This document shows positions 18,465 to 31,337 of a stretch of DNA of 64,000 nt, piece after piece. Positions within the stretch are counted from its first letter, which is position 1; each line of letters opens with the position of its first letter. The notes under the pieces are model-generated. The model saw only the letters and a program-made list of their open reading frames with translations. It searched no databases and was not told the DNA's origin. Source of the stretch: Limnoperna fortunei (lineage: Eukaryota; Mollusca; Bivalvia; Mytilida; Modiolidae); assembly GCA_944474755.1 (NCBI GenBank), contig OX104125.1, positions 49,463,346 through 49,527,345 of the forward strand, written 5' to 3'. The position numbers were made by a program, and so were the translations under genes.

Positions 18465-21079
18465 TACTTTTTATGAAAAAGAGTCATAATATGTTTGAGA
18501 ATGCGTTAACATAAAATTTTCATAATAATAATTTTGATTTGTAATAATTATTTGCACTGATAACTTTTGAAGAAAGGAGTCTGAAAGGGACAGTGCAGTA
18601 CAACATATTTTATACAAGCATTGTCACTTAGATACGACATATATACGCGTCTTCGCGAAGCTGTGATATCGAATATTGTGCTTAAAGATAAAAATGAACC
18701 TACGGAAATATTATCACTTATCCCGAATGTATTCGAAACGTTTGCTACTTAAAAAATCATAAGTATTGCATTCACATAACTACATAATTATGTAACGCAA
18801 CAACGTAACACCAAAATGCAACTGTGAAGGTCATTTTTAAGTCATGCAAGGATGCTATATTATTATTGTTTTCATCCACTCGTCAGTTAAAAATTGTTTT
18901 TCGGTTAAACACCAATCGATACTTGTAGTTCCATTTTAATTATACGGATGTATTTTTATATATAACATTAGGAAACACACATTGACGAAACTGAACACCA
19001 AACCATGAATAAATCTTATATTTTAGAAAATGTCTCATTGAGAAACACCATTTCTACGACAGATGAGAAAACTGTATCAAACAAAACTGGAACATTGTCA
19101 ACAAATCTGTAAAAGACTCAGAACGTACTAGAGAAACAGACCGTTTGTGTTGATATATTGCGCCCGACAGACATAACACCCCTTTTCACATTATCTTGTA
19201 TCAGTCACGGAAAAGCTCGGTTTAAAGCTACCTTTACATAATTTTTCCGTATTTTGTAATGAAATGATTCTTAGATTAACCGCAGATATATATAATGAAT
19301 ATTTCGGCTGGTATAAACAGGTATCACTTTTGCATATGGTCTACACTTGACGTAAGGAATTTAATCTTTATTTTGACTTCCGGAACATAAAACGTTTGTT
19401 TAAATTAGTGTAGTCGTTCATGAAATATGATTTATCTAGGTTTTCAATTCGTTTTCCGAGAAGTACTTACCCTAAAGGAGCGTTTCAGAGACCCCATTAA
19501 CGGGCTTTGTCGTTGTACCAAGATTGGAGTATTTTAACATTAAAAAAATCACGTAACAAGTTTAATAGAATGCTGTCATGAGACAATTGTAGCTTAACAT
19601 AAGATTTATTTAAAATCTGTTCATGCAAACAGACAATACTAGCAATAAACATATTAGTAAATATAGTATATTCTAATATATTTTCTCACCAATATTACGA
19701 AACTTGACAATTAGTCTTGAACAGCTCAAAGCGCCGCATTATAGAATATTGATGCTACGTATAATAAGTATTGAGGCTGTAACAAACGCGCACCAATCAT
19801 TATGGATTGATCGATCACTGTATCTGCTACATAAGTGCAAAACTTTGCCTTGTACAGAAAATGCATTGCTGAAAAAGAAACAAATATGATGTGTTGGTAT
19901 AATTTTACAAAAAGTTAGAAACCAACATCTGTGTAAACTTTTATGTGTCGTATAATGTAATAAAAACGCTGCTTGCTTGTGGTAACATTATGTGTTGTGT
20001 TATTTATAGTCGGATTACGTTCATTAAAAAATGTTTATAATATATATGTTTCCTAACATAGTTATGTCCGCCTACTGCACTATGGAGTGTAGTTGCCATG
20101 ATCAACCCAACACAGATTTAGAAAACTTGAATAATATAAGTAATTGAATTAATAGAATTTTTTTTTCAATGTTTGCTGGGTGATGTTTAACGCGATTTTC
20201 AATCATTTTTCAGCCATACCATGGGGTCCTGTTTTTTAAGGAGGTCGAAGTGAACGGAGAAAACCTTTGAACTGCGGTGGGAAAACTGACAATCCTTGGC
20301 AATAAAGATTGGAGTCAAAAGCACATCCTGCCAAATTACAGATCACGCAATTAATAGATGACTAACTACCTTAATACCTGGGTATAATGTCAGGAAAAAT
20401 AACAGCATACCGAATAAAAAAGAAACTGTAAAAACGACAATTCAAGCAACATAGTCCAAGAAAAAGGCAAACTACAAAACAAAAAGCAAACTAAAATGTA
20501 ACTAAATCAACTGTCCTGACTTGGCACTGGCATTTCAAAAGAAATGGAGGGTTAAACCAGGTTTTTTTCAAGCAGTACATATACATTCGAGGTCAGGGTT
20601 TTATGCGGTACTCTGAATTCCTCCCCAATATAATCTATACAAACAGCTAAATGCTGAACTAATCACCATTTGACCAAAGCAAAACAATAATGCAATGAAT
20701 ATACCATTAGCAGATTACTAAACATGAACATGAATAAATGAATGTATAGATAGTTTTCTATTGTTGTGGCAAGCAATTAACATCATATTCGAAAACAAAA
20801 TTAATGCCTCGTGTTATTAATAATCATAGTATCGTGTATCTGTAGACTTGTTATGGTTTGTTTAATATGTCAGACATTTATTCATACTAATTAGTTCAAT
20901 TGTCTATTTTGGAGGTTCGATGTGCGCCATTTGATGTTTTTGATGCTACTCAATCAGTTTTCGTGTTTATGTTAGCTACTAGTATGTAGATTCTTAATTC
21001 TTCCGTAAATGGCTGATTTCTGGTACAGATGACCCAGTACAGATGAGCTCACGCGCACACATCTGTACTTGCTGTGTCG
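18465..21079. repeat. Partial alpha segment of copy 2
   Basis: Collinear with copy 1 from about 2740 onward, and lacking the LINE-like insertion found at 3121-3254 (the empty site is near 18860). The first 60 bases after the junction look like the S version and later bases like the alpha version. A 33-bp stretch (AATACGTTAATAAAATATAT region of other copies) is missing near 20780. No gene is supported. Confidence 0.88.
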
Positions 21080-21170
21080 TCCAATCAAAACGCCAGAAAC
21101 AAGAACGTTGTTATGGAAGCATACCAACGTTCTGCTATGACGTTCTTGTTTACGGCGTTCTTATTGGATG
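21080..21170. repeat. Nested hairpin H1, copy 2
   Basis: Same structure as at 5516, with three changes that weaken the inner stems (GCATACCAACGTTCTGC and TTGTTTACGGCG). Confidence 0.82.
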
Positions 21171-21240
21171 TCAGAGACAATGGAGTATAAAACAATGGAG
21201 AGTCTATATGATATAGCAATGTGAAATTTGTTGGTTTACG

Positions 21241-21410
21241 GAAGAAATAGGTACTTTCACGCGCTTTTGGGAAAGCCCGTGTGAAATTTCACTCGTGATA
21301 GAAATTTTTATGTCTTTTGGCCCGTTCCGCTCCGATCCACTCACGAAAAGACATAAAATTTATATCACTCGTGAAAGATCAACCGGTCTATGAAAGAACC
21401 TATTATTCTT
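21241..21410. repeat. Foldback element H2, copy 2
   Basis: Same outer and inner arms as copy 1, but the right outer arm has lost about 15 bases (AACCGGTCTATGAAAG instead of AACCGGTCTTTCACAAAAAC). The inner arm keeps TATATCACTCGTGAAAG, which pairs with TTTCACTCGTGATAG. Confidence 0.82.
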
Positions 21411-21940
21411 TTTATGCTGCTAATCGGATAGAAGAGCTCACTATTTTCTGAGTATCGTCAGATTATGATCTCTTTCCCAATGTAACATATTTTACACTTT
21501 TGATTTTTCTACACTCTACACGGCCATCCTTCATATGCGACTTAAAACCAGGTCAAAAGAACTTAATAAACGCTGATTGTTTTCAAGAAAAACGGAAAAA
21601 AGATGATATAAATACCTGGTAATTAGCCATTATAGAACATACTTCGTCATCAATGACTCCAAATTAAAAAGACAAAATATATTAAATGTTAGATTTTCTG
21701 ATTCACAATATGATCGTCGTGTTTTGGAGACGTGTTTTTCGATAGACCGTTGGTATTCGAACGGTGTTAATTTAGTTCTTCTGCTAGCTTAGTACTGTTA
21801 TGAGGCTGAGATGATAGAAAGCCTGCCGAAGTAAGAAAAGACAATAGCCAGACATTTAATGTCACATTCCGCAATAGTGATGATGTTGATCAACCTCAAC
21901 AATGCTAAATGACTATTTCCATTCAATATTTACTAGCAAA

Positions 21941-22280
21941 CTTGAAAGTGAAGACACCACCTATACACTAAGGGGCCTGTTACTTAGACCTACTTCAAGA
22001 AATAGACTCAGGTAAACATACAAAATAAACTGCTCGACAAACGTGATGACTTCAACTTTCCAATTGTCAACTTCCCGTTCATCGACAGCAAGATTCCAGC
22101 AGTTTCAGCCAATGGTTTGTACATTTCACAACTTATACGTTATTATAGATCCTGCGGAATTAAGATTTTCTAGACCGATCACTACTGTTGACTACTAAGT
22201 TACTGAAACAAGTGTTTGTTTTTACCTAGCTTTATTCTATCTCTGTGGAAGATCTATGGTCACCGCGACTTAATTGATCT
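21941..22280 (+). pseudogene. Reverse transcriptase C-terminal remnant, copy 2
   Basis: Same blocks as at 6366. This copy keeps the piece lost from copy 1 (TACTGAAACAAGTGTTTG), so the KLL..V tract before the YGRH-type end is more complete. NIPA is changed to KIPA, and three bases are lost in TATGGTCACCGC, inside the final block. The TAA after HTK is shared by all copies, so the element was already dead before the unit was amplified. Confidence 0.83.
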
Positions 22281-23489
22281 TTAAAGGAAAATCAGTCTCT
22301 CAAATTCGAACGGACATTTTTATGTGTAATAGGTAGTTTTCTATTATGGATTTGACTTTTTCATGACGGGTTTCTAATAAAAGGCACAAACTGCCTACTC
22401 GTCCGGAGCAAATGAGTGCATGCATGGTTTTTATTAGGTTCGGGTTACATTCTTCTCGTTTTTGTGTTTTTTTTTTGGTTTTTGTGTTGCGCTGTGTATA
22501 ATAGTCTTATTCCAGATTTGTGAGCAACAGTAATGACGTAGCAAATTTCGCATATGTCTGACGACCTATTTTCAGCATTTTACATTTGTAATCCGGGGAT
22601 AAATTTGTTACCGACGTTACAAAAACGGTGCATGGAAATGGTATGACATTAAACTACTTATGGACAGTCTGCGTCTCTGAACAGATGTTTTTTTTATGTA
22701 GTACAATTTCTATACACCCGGGTAATAACGTATATAACTGATAATGTTTACGTCCAAGATATTCAAAACAAAATTATTATAATGCAGTGTTTTATAATTA
22801 GTGAAACCTAAGAATATAAAACACTGTATATACTTAGATCATTTAATAGAGCAATTACCAAAACTGTCCATCAATATTGCATGTGATATTTTTACAAGTT
22901 ACTTACCCTGACATTGCCATGAAAGTTTTTTCCACATCCTCACCAACTAAGTTTGAAAAGTCGCGACATGTATTAAACTGATACAACTAATACTAAATTA
23001 ATCAATAATTGTGCCAAAATCATGTGTGATAGAAGACAGTTATTTCACATTTATGCCGTTTGTTAAATGTATATATTCCGATTGGTATAGACCTATTGTG
23101 TTTGTATTCGTTGCGGTAATTCAAATTCAAATAATCGCACATTGAGTCTCATTTTATGTTTGTCTTTGTCCTGCAACCTCTTAAACATGGAACAGAAATT
23201 GACGAAGAAGGTAAGACTACAAAAAGGTTTTATATGCGTATAAAGACAAACAACAAGAAGCAACAAGTTAGTTAACATATATTCAGGGATTTACTAAAAT
23301 GGCAGACCACACAAATCCTGAAAAACTAATAATTGATTGATTGATTGATTGACTATTTAAGAAAAAATGCATACTTATTTATAATATACTGTTTTACTTG
23401 TATTTGACATTTAGATTGGTTAGTATGTGTTCCTTTAGTACATCTGTCTATCTTTATCGAGTTTCCTTTCAAACAATAGATTTCGTTGA

Positions 23490-24252
23490 AGATAAAATTT
23501 ATCCTTGACTAGGTGTTATAGAAGTTTAATATTCTATGTATACGTACATACTTGAGTTCGAACAAATTAAAAGCATTCGATTTTTTTATCAAACTTAAAA
23601 GAACTGAAGGTTGGGGTCAGTTCATGATACAGAAATAAAATGTCATCAAAGATACCAAGGTTAATAAAATTTACTACACCAGACGCGCGTTTCGTCTGAC
23701 CAATACTCATCTTTGGTGCTCAAACCCAAACAGAATTAAAATCCAAATGATGTTGTAGCGCTTTATCACACATATTTCAAAATGTTCCTTTCCATCATCC
23801 CAGGGACCGATGTAGGTGACCTGTTTGGAGAGTGTAATTCTCTCTGAATGAAAAAACTCAAAACTTATTTTCTGTGACTTATTATTCATCGTTCAAACAA
23901 TCAATTAATCAATGCGCATGTATGTCGTATCAATTAAATTAATATTGTTTAACAGTTGTTGTTTTATCAACGGTACTAACACAATTTGTAGCGTAAAGAT
24001 ATGATTAAATATACCAATGCAACACAAAATGATTTATTACTATTGCAGATTGGGGTTAATCTAATGAAGAGGGGAAGGTTAAACTCACACCACAAATATT
24101 GGCAAGAAGGACAATAAGGTCATTATTTTGATATAACAACATTACCAAACACCTTTACTCACTGATTCATTTGTAAATGGCTTATTTTGTATGCATATTG
24201 CTATACATTTAGCAATACATTTGCACTATATCACACCATCGATTTTAGTTTA
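23490..24252. repeat. Beta flank of copy 2
   Basis: Collinear with 7943-8669. The mytilid-type dispersed element at about 23616-23722 is a little longer than in copy 1 (AATAAAATTTACTACACCAG before the GACGCGCGTTTCGTCT word). About 15 bases around TGAGTGACATCAAATTTTA are missing near 23555. Confidence 0.85.
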
Positions 24253-27200
24253 AAATTTTACTGTTATGAACGTTTAAAATTCGTGTTCTATTAGCCTTTA
24301 GAACTGATGCGAAAGGTCAAAATAACTGTACGCCAAGCCTGTAGACAAGGTAACTAATATGGACGTTAAATATTCTTTTCCTCCATATCTTTAGACAATT
24401 TTACTGCTATTAACGTTTAAAATTCTTGTTCCAAATGCCTTTAGACATTGACGCTGCTATGGACGTTTGAAATTTTCTGTTTTACAAGGCTTTAGACAAT
24501 GTAAATGTTATGTTCGTTTAAAGTTCTTGTTCTACACGACTTTAGACAATGTAACTGTTTTGAACGTTTATAATTCTTGTTCTACAAGCCTTAAGACTAT
24601 CTACCAGATAAAAACGTTTTCAATTCTTGTTCTACAAGTGTTTAGATAACGTAGTTGCTATTAACGTTAACAAGTCTTGCTTTAAAAGCGTTAAGACAAT
24701 GTAGTTGCTACTAACTTTAACAATTCGTGTTCTGAAATACTTAGGAAAATGGAACTGCTATTACCGTTTTAAATATTTGTTCTACCAGCATTTAGTGAAC
24801 GGAACTGCTATGGACGTTTTGTCCCTTCTATGTACGTTTAAAGTTCTTTTTCTACAAGCCTTTAGACCATTAAATGCTAATGTCGTTTCAATTCGTGTTC
24901 TAAAATCCATTAGACATTTTTTACTGCTATGAACGTTTGCAATTCTTGATCTCAAAGCCTTTAGAACTAATGCGAACGGATAAAATATCTGTACACCAAG
25001 AGTGTAAATAATTTAACAGCTATGGACGTTTAATATTCTTTTTTTACATGCCTTGAGATAGTTTTACTGCTATTAACGTTTAACATGCTTGTTCGAAAAG
25101 CCTTTAGACAATGTAACTGCTATGGACGTTTGAAATTCTTGTTTTACAAGGCTTTTAACAATATAAATGCTAAAGTTCTTGTTTTACACGCTTTTAGACA
25201 ATGTAACTTCTGGCCTCGGTTGCCGAGTGGGTAGGTAATTCGTTTACTATGGATCACGTTTTCTGTTAACAATGAGGTTGCGGGTTCGAGTCTAACTTCG
25301 GGTAGGGTGTACTTGACTCCAATTTTAATTGACAAGGATTGCTAGTTTTCTTATAGGAGGTCGGGGGTTCTCTCCGGGTAGTCCAGCTTCCTCCTCCAAT
25401 AAAAACTGCACGCCATGAAATACCTAAAACAATTGCTGAAAGTTGCAAGCAAACAAACAAACAATGCAGTTTCAATGAAGGTTTACAATTATTGTTCTAC
25501 AAGCCTTTAGACAATGCAACTGATATCAACGTTTTCAATTCTTGTTGCATAAAAAATTAGAGAACGTTGTTGCTATGAACGTTTACAATTCTTGTTCTGC
25601 AAGCTTTCGGACAATGTAGTTGTGTCCGCGTCAAATTCGTGTTCAACAAGTCTTTGGACAATGTTCTAAAAGCCTTTAAGCAAAGTAACTGCTATGAACG
25701 TTTAAAATTCGTTTTCTACAAGACTTTAGACAATGTATCTGATATGAACGTAAACAATTCTTGTTCATAAATACTTTGGACAATGGAACTGCTATGACCG
25801 TTTAAAATTTCCTTCTACAAGCCTTGAGGGAAAGGAACTGCAGTGATCGTTAATCATTATTGTTTTACAAGCCTTTTGAAAATGTAACTGGTATGAGCGT
25901 TTAAAATTCCTGTTCTACAAGCCTTTAGACAATGTAACTGCTTTGAACGCTTAAAATGCATGTTTTTTTAGGCTTTAAACAATTTAAGTTCTTGTTCTAG
26001 AAGCCTTTAAACAATGTAACAGCTTTGAACGTTTAAAATTCATCTTTTACAAGGCTTTGGACAATCAAACTTCTATGTACCTTTAAAGTTCTTGTTCTAC
26101 AAGAGTTTAAACAATGTAACTGAAATGAACGTTTAAAATTATTGTTCTACAAGAGTTTAGACAAAGTAGTTGCTATGACATCTGCAATTCTTGTTCTTCA
26201 AGCTTTTAGATAATGCAGTTGCTATGAACGTTAACATTTCAAGTTTGAAATACTTAAGACAATGGAACTGCTATTACCATTTTAAATTTGTGTTCTACCA
26301 TCATTTAGAGAACGGAACTGCTATCACCGTTTTAAATTTTTGCTTGACCAGCATTTGGAGAACGGAATTAGACGCTTACAATCCATGTTTTACAAGGGTT
26401 AAGACAATGTAACTTCAATGCAACTGATATGAATGTTTTCAATTTAGAGAACGGAACTGCTATTACCGTTTTAAATTTTTTGTTTGACCAGCATTTGGAG
26501 AACGGTACTGGACGTTTACAATTAAGACAATGTAACTTCTATGCAACTGATATGAATGTTTTCAATTCTTCTTCTACAATGGAACTGCAATGAATGTTTC
26601 ATGTTTTTCTGCAATCCTTTTTGACAATGTCACTGGTATGACCGTAACCAATTCTTGTTCTATCAGGCTTAAGACAATGTAGTTGCTATGATCGTTTAAA
26701 ATTCCTGTTCTACAAGCCTTTAGACAACGTAACTGATTTCAACGTTAACATTCATGTTTTCCATCGCTCTAAACAATTTAACTTCTATGCACGTTTAAAA
26801 TTCTTGATCTACAAGCCTTTAGACAATGTAACTGTTTTGAACGTTTGAAATTCTTGTTTTACAAGGCTTTAGACACTGTAACTTCTATGAACATTTAAAA
26901 TCCTTGATCTACAAGTCTTAAGACTATGTATATGTTTTGAATGTTTGAAATTCGTGTTCTAGAAACCCTTAGACAATGTAACAGATATAAACGTTTTCAA
27001 TTTTTGTTCTATAAGAGTTTAGACAACGTAGTTGCTATGAACGTTAACAATTCTTGTTCTACAAGCTAAAATACTTAGGACAATAAAACTGGTATAATTT
27101 GCCTTTTTAAATTTTATTTCTACCAGCATTTTGGGAAGGGAACAGCTATTACCGTTTTAAAGTTTTGTTCTACCAGCATTAAGAGGACGGAACTGCTATG

Positions 27201-27547
27201 GACGTTGAAGATGAATGTTTTACAAGGTTGTAGACGATGTAACTTCTATAAACGTTTCAAAGTTCTTGTTCTACAAGCCTTTAGACATTGTATCTGCCTT
27301 GAATGTTTAAATTTCATGTTTACAAGGTATCAAACAATGTAACTTATATGTACGTTTGAAGTTCTTGTTCTAAAAGCCTTTAAACAATATAGCTAAAATG
27401 AACGTTTTTAAATTCTTGTTTCACAAAAGTTTAGACAATGTAGCTATAAAGTTAATAATTCTTGTTCTACAAGCTTTTAGACAATGTCATTGCTGTGAAC
27501 TTGTTCTGAAATACTGACAACAGACTGCTTTTACCTTTTAAAAGTAA
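24253..27547. repeat. 50-bp minisatellite array 1, copy 2
   Basis: The monomer order, including the position of the second monomer type, follows copy 1 almost one to one, so the array was duplicated as a block rather than re-expanded. A monomer near 25710 is lost relative to copies 1 and 3. Interrupted by the SINE at 25211-25461. Confidence 0.92.
25211..25461 (+). mobile_element. tRNA-derived SINE in array 1, copy 2
   Basis: Same insertion as in copy 1, with the same target duplication, CAATGTAACTTC (25199-25210) and CAATGCAGTTTC (25462-25473). A box TTGCCGAGTGGGTAG and B box GGTTCGAGTCT are both intact. The tail is shortened: after GAAAGTTG the GGCGTTAAAC block is missing and it runs straight into AAAC repeats. 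Confidence 0.87.
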
Positions 27548-30017
27548 TGTGGTAATGAGTTTTCAAGGCATTATAGTAGAGACTAGGTATAGTTCAGGAC
27601 GAGAATCGTTTAGAATCAATAGACCTTTTGTAGAGAAAATTAGACTAGTCGAGTCGTAATCGAGTGCAGGTCGAGACCTATTCGAACTTTTGTCTGGTTG
27701 AGACTTTTCTGACCTTTTCTAGTCTTGTCGAGATTTTATTTACATCGCCAGTTCTTTATAGTCTAATTCAGAATTTTCAAGCGAGTCAAGACGTATATCG
27801 AGAAAAGTTAAGTAATACTAAAACAGATTTAGACCGGTCGAGTAAAAACCAGTACAATTCAGTACAATAAGTAACCTTTCCATACAAGCACAGCTATAAT
27901 TTTCTATACGTTCGATTTTCTTACACTGTCCCATGCGATCTCTATCGTCTTCTTTTTCAATTTACAGTTTGATATCCACTGTCTAAGGGTATCTCCTTAA
28001 ATAATATAAAATATCAACACTACACAGTAAACCAAGTTTTAAATTTAAACCAGTATATCCAATGGGCATTTCATTATCAAACGAATAAATTAGTCTTGAA
28101 AATTTTAGAACCTGGATGTGTCACATTTTTAAGCACGCCTTCAAATATTGATCTAATTAAAAACGTCTTTGTACTCTACAAATTTGATACCAGTACATAC
28201 ACATGTAGATTAAAAATGTAATCAAAACACATCATATCTATAATTGTGATATTTACTTAAAATGATTCAGATAACAATGAAATCTTAAACATTTAAACAG
28301 CTCATTAATATGATATAAATTCATTAGATGTGGCTTTGTTTTATTACATCACACTCACAAAACAACACTAATTCAATGAAGAACATTTTGGTAACAAATT
28401 TCATATAACACAAAGGAACAAATTTAGTATGGTTTAAACATGCCGGATTGACATTATTCCCCTTTAGTATAAACTGTAAATATATTTGGTTCTTGTTATT
28501 GTTATAAACATTCTATACAAATACCAAATAGGCCGTTTTAAGTGGTATCGCTAGCTTCAATCAAAGTTTGTATAATTAACAGATAATTGAATGTTATAAC
28601 AGACCACATGTTCACACGGTCATGGCTATTTATTCGTCATTTGACAAGACTGCCATCGGCAATAAAGAAAGATCGAAGACACCTTAAAATAAAATTTGGT
28701 CAATTGTGTCCTGAACTGTTGACCTTTTATAAATACAAGATAATCCTTATAACTAGGTATTGATATGACCCCGTGAAGTAGGTGGTACTTCATGTTTCAA
28801 CATTTAAATAAGATTTTTATTATAATTAAAGATGTCGGTGAGTACCTTTACAATTTTGGCAAATTGGTTTATAAATCCAATTATCCTTTTAATACAAATA
28901 CTTGTTATTGCATTTAATTTTATGTATTTAGTCGACATTTCACAAAATTGCCATCGGCAATAAAGAAAGTGTTATTGTATTCAATGTTAAAAGTTATATT
29001 ATAAAACCTTATTTTCATTACGCTTCAACTGAATTTAAAGATTTTCGAAAAAAGTTTTCGTATTTTGTTTTAGAATGTTTTTATTTAGGAAATAGATTAA
29101 TTGTCAAATATCAAATAATTTAAAGATATTTGTGACAACAATGTGTGTGCAAAGTAGAACAAATCAATTGGAGTGATTCCGTTTCATTTAATATGTAGAA
29201 CGAACAACTTTATCAGTTTTTGGTAAGATGTTTCCGCGTTTGAATGTTTTTAACATTGACTTAATAAGCCGTCAAGAATGTAATCACCATTAAAAAAAAG
29301 TGGCACACAACTTCAAGTATTTTGGTTAATTATGTTTCCAATGTGTTGACGTTTTATTAATATAAGATGATTTGTAGAAATAATTGCATGAACTTTAAAA
29401 ATCTTAATTAACTCGAGGGTTAATTGAATTTAAATTCGCTTGATGATATTTACAGTTAAGTCTTTTTTAAACTACAGTTCTAAGGTTGGGTAACTTTGTT
29501 TTATTTAAAAATTGTTAAGTTTGAAAAAATAAATATTTTTAAAAAATGACTGTATTATGATTCTATATTTATATGTAAAGGTTATGGTCGCCCTGTTCCC
29601 TAATCTACCGTAACGGCATAACAGTGTCACAAATGACACATGATTTCTTTCTGTTTGTCTTTTCCATTTTAACCCTTCTTACTATAATATGACTATTCAA
29701 GTATGCGACTAATTACGAATATTAACCTGAGTAAAATGAATGACGCTACACGTGGAGCAGGAGTTGCAGAACACACGTGGTTTTCCTGGGGTTTTCTATA
29801 CTAAAATCTTGGTTTTTCGTGTTGTGTGGGTGTTTGATGGGTTATGTCCCTTCTTTTGATTAACAACTCCTTAGTCTTTCCTTGATTTATTGTGTTGTAA
29901 CTTCTGTGTCCTATGTTGTTTTGTTAATTGTTTGTTAGTACTATAATGCACGTAAATATTTAATAATGAGCTGTTCGATTAACAGTTTGGAAAAAATAAT
30001 GAGAGAAATCAAAATAC
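27548..30017. other. Spacer R, copy 2
   Basis: Collinear with 12059-14514, including the TCGAG-rich start and the GCCATCGGCAATAAAGAAAG blocks (near 28650 and 28950). Small indels only. No gene is supported. Confidence 0.75.
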
Positions 30018-31337
30018 AATTCCTTGCTCTACAATATTTTGGAAAATGTAACTGCAATGGACGATTAAAATTCTTCTCTCAAAAACCTTCAGACAATGCA
30101 AATGGTTTGAACGTTAACAATCCTTGCTCTATAAGACTGCAATGTAGCTGATACGAACGCTTAAAAATTCCGTACGACAAACCTTTAGTCATTGCAACTG
30201 CTATGAACGTTAAAAATACTTGTTCCCCATCCTCACAAGTCAGGGTTTATGTTTTCACATGTGTCCACGAAAACCTGACAAACTTAGCTATGAAATTTCC
30301 GGGCTAGATGTCACTAGTTTGATTGGCTACATCACACCTAAATGTAGCCAATCAAAAGCTCGCTTTCATTCAGGACTTGGTTAGGGGATATCCCAATGTT
30401 GATTGTAAATAAACCAAACGGATGTGTTGCATAGACCGTGTGAATCAGTGTACTGTCGTGTTGATCGTTTGTTGTTACCGCGTTATTTATTAGTTGCGTT
30501 ATGTTTTCTTCTCAGCCAAGAAATGACTTGTGCCAAACACTTGCTTCTTTAAAGCAATTTCACTAGTTGATATTTTGAAGGTTTGACGTCATATGAAAAT
30601 CTTTAAGCCCGGGAATTTCCTAGCTAAGTTTGTCAGGGTTTCATGTACATATGTGCAAACAGAAACCCTGACTTGTGAGGATGTCGTTCGTCAAGAATTA
30701 AGACAATGTAACTGCTATAGCCGTTTACAGCTCGTGTCTACTAGCTTTTAGAAACTATAACTGCTATACACATTTGAAATTCGTGCTCTACAGGCCTTTT
30801 GATAGCTATGAACGTAACAATTCTTGTTCTACAGACCTTTAGACAATGGAACGTCTACAGATCGTTAGACAATGGAACTTCTATCATGTTTACAATTCTC
30901 TTGCTACAAGCCTTTCGACAATGCAACTGGTTAAGACGTTTAAAATTCTTGTTCTACATGCCTGTAGACTATGAGACTATTATAATCATTTACAATTCTT
31001 GATCCAATAGCTTTTATACAATGTAAATGCTGTAAACATTTAAAATTCGTGTTCTACAATAATTTAGACAATGTAACTGATTTGAATGTTTAAAATTGTT
31101 ACAAGGTTTAAGACTATTTAACTGAAATTTATGTTCAAAGTTATTTTTCTGAAAGCCTTTAGACAATGCAAGTGCAATGGACGTTTGAAATACTTCTTCT
31201 ACAAGCCTTTAGACAATTTAACTGCTATAACCGTTTACAATTCTAGCTCTTCTAGTGTTAAGATAATGTAACTGCAATAAACACTTAAAATTCGTGTTCT
31301 ACAAGCTTTCCGACATTGCTATGAACGTTTATAATTA
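30018..31337. repeat. 50-bp minisatellite array 2, copy 2
   Basis: Collinear with array 2 of copy 1, with one and a half further monomers at the right (GTGTTCTACAAGCTTTCCG, then GCTATGAACGTTTATAATT) before passing into S at AAAGAGTCATAATATG. The different right edges in the three copies show independent deletions across the array/S border. Confidence 0.88.
30228..30683. mobile_element. Long-TIR MITE in array 2, copy 2
   Basis: Same element and same insertion site as copy 1. The inner hairpin ATTGGCTACAT/ATGTAGCCAAT is still perfect, while the terminal arms have collected private changes (GGGTTTATGTTTTCAC on the left). Ten bases shorter overall. Confidence 0.85.

Noticed and set aside
24467..24932. 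Overlapping frames of 60-75 codons in array 1
   Set aside because: A 50-bp period rotates the frame, so three monomers give an open frame by chance; the peptide repeats (LKFLFY, VLQ) are just translated satellite.
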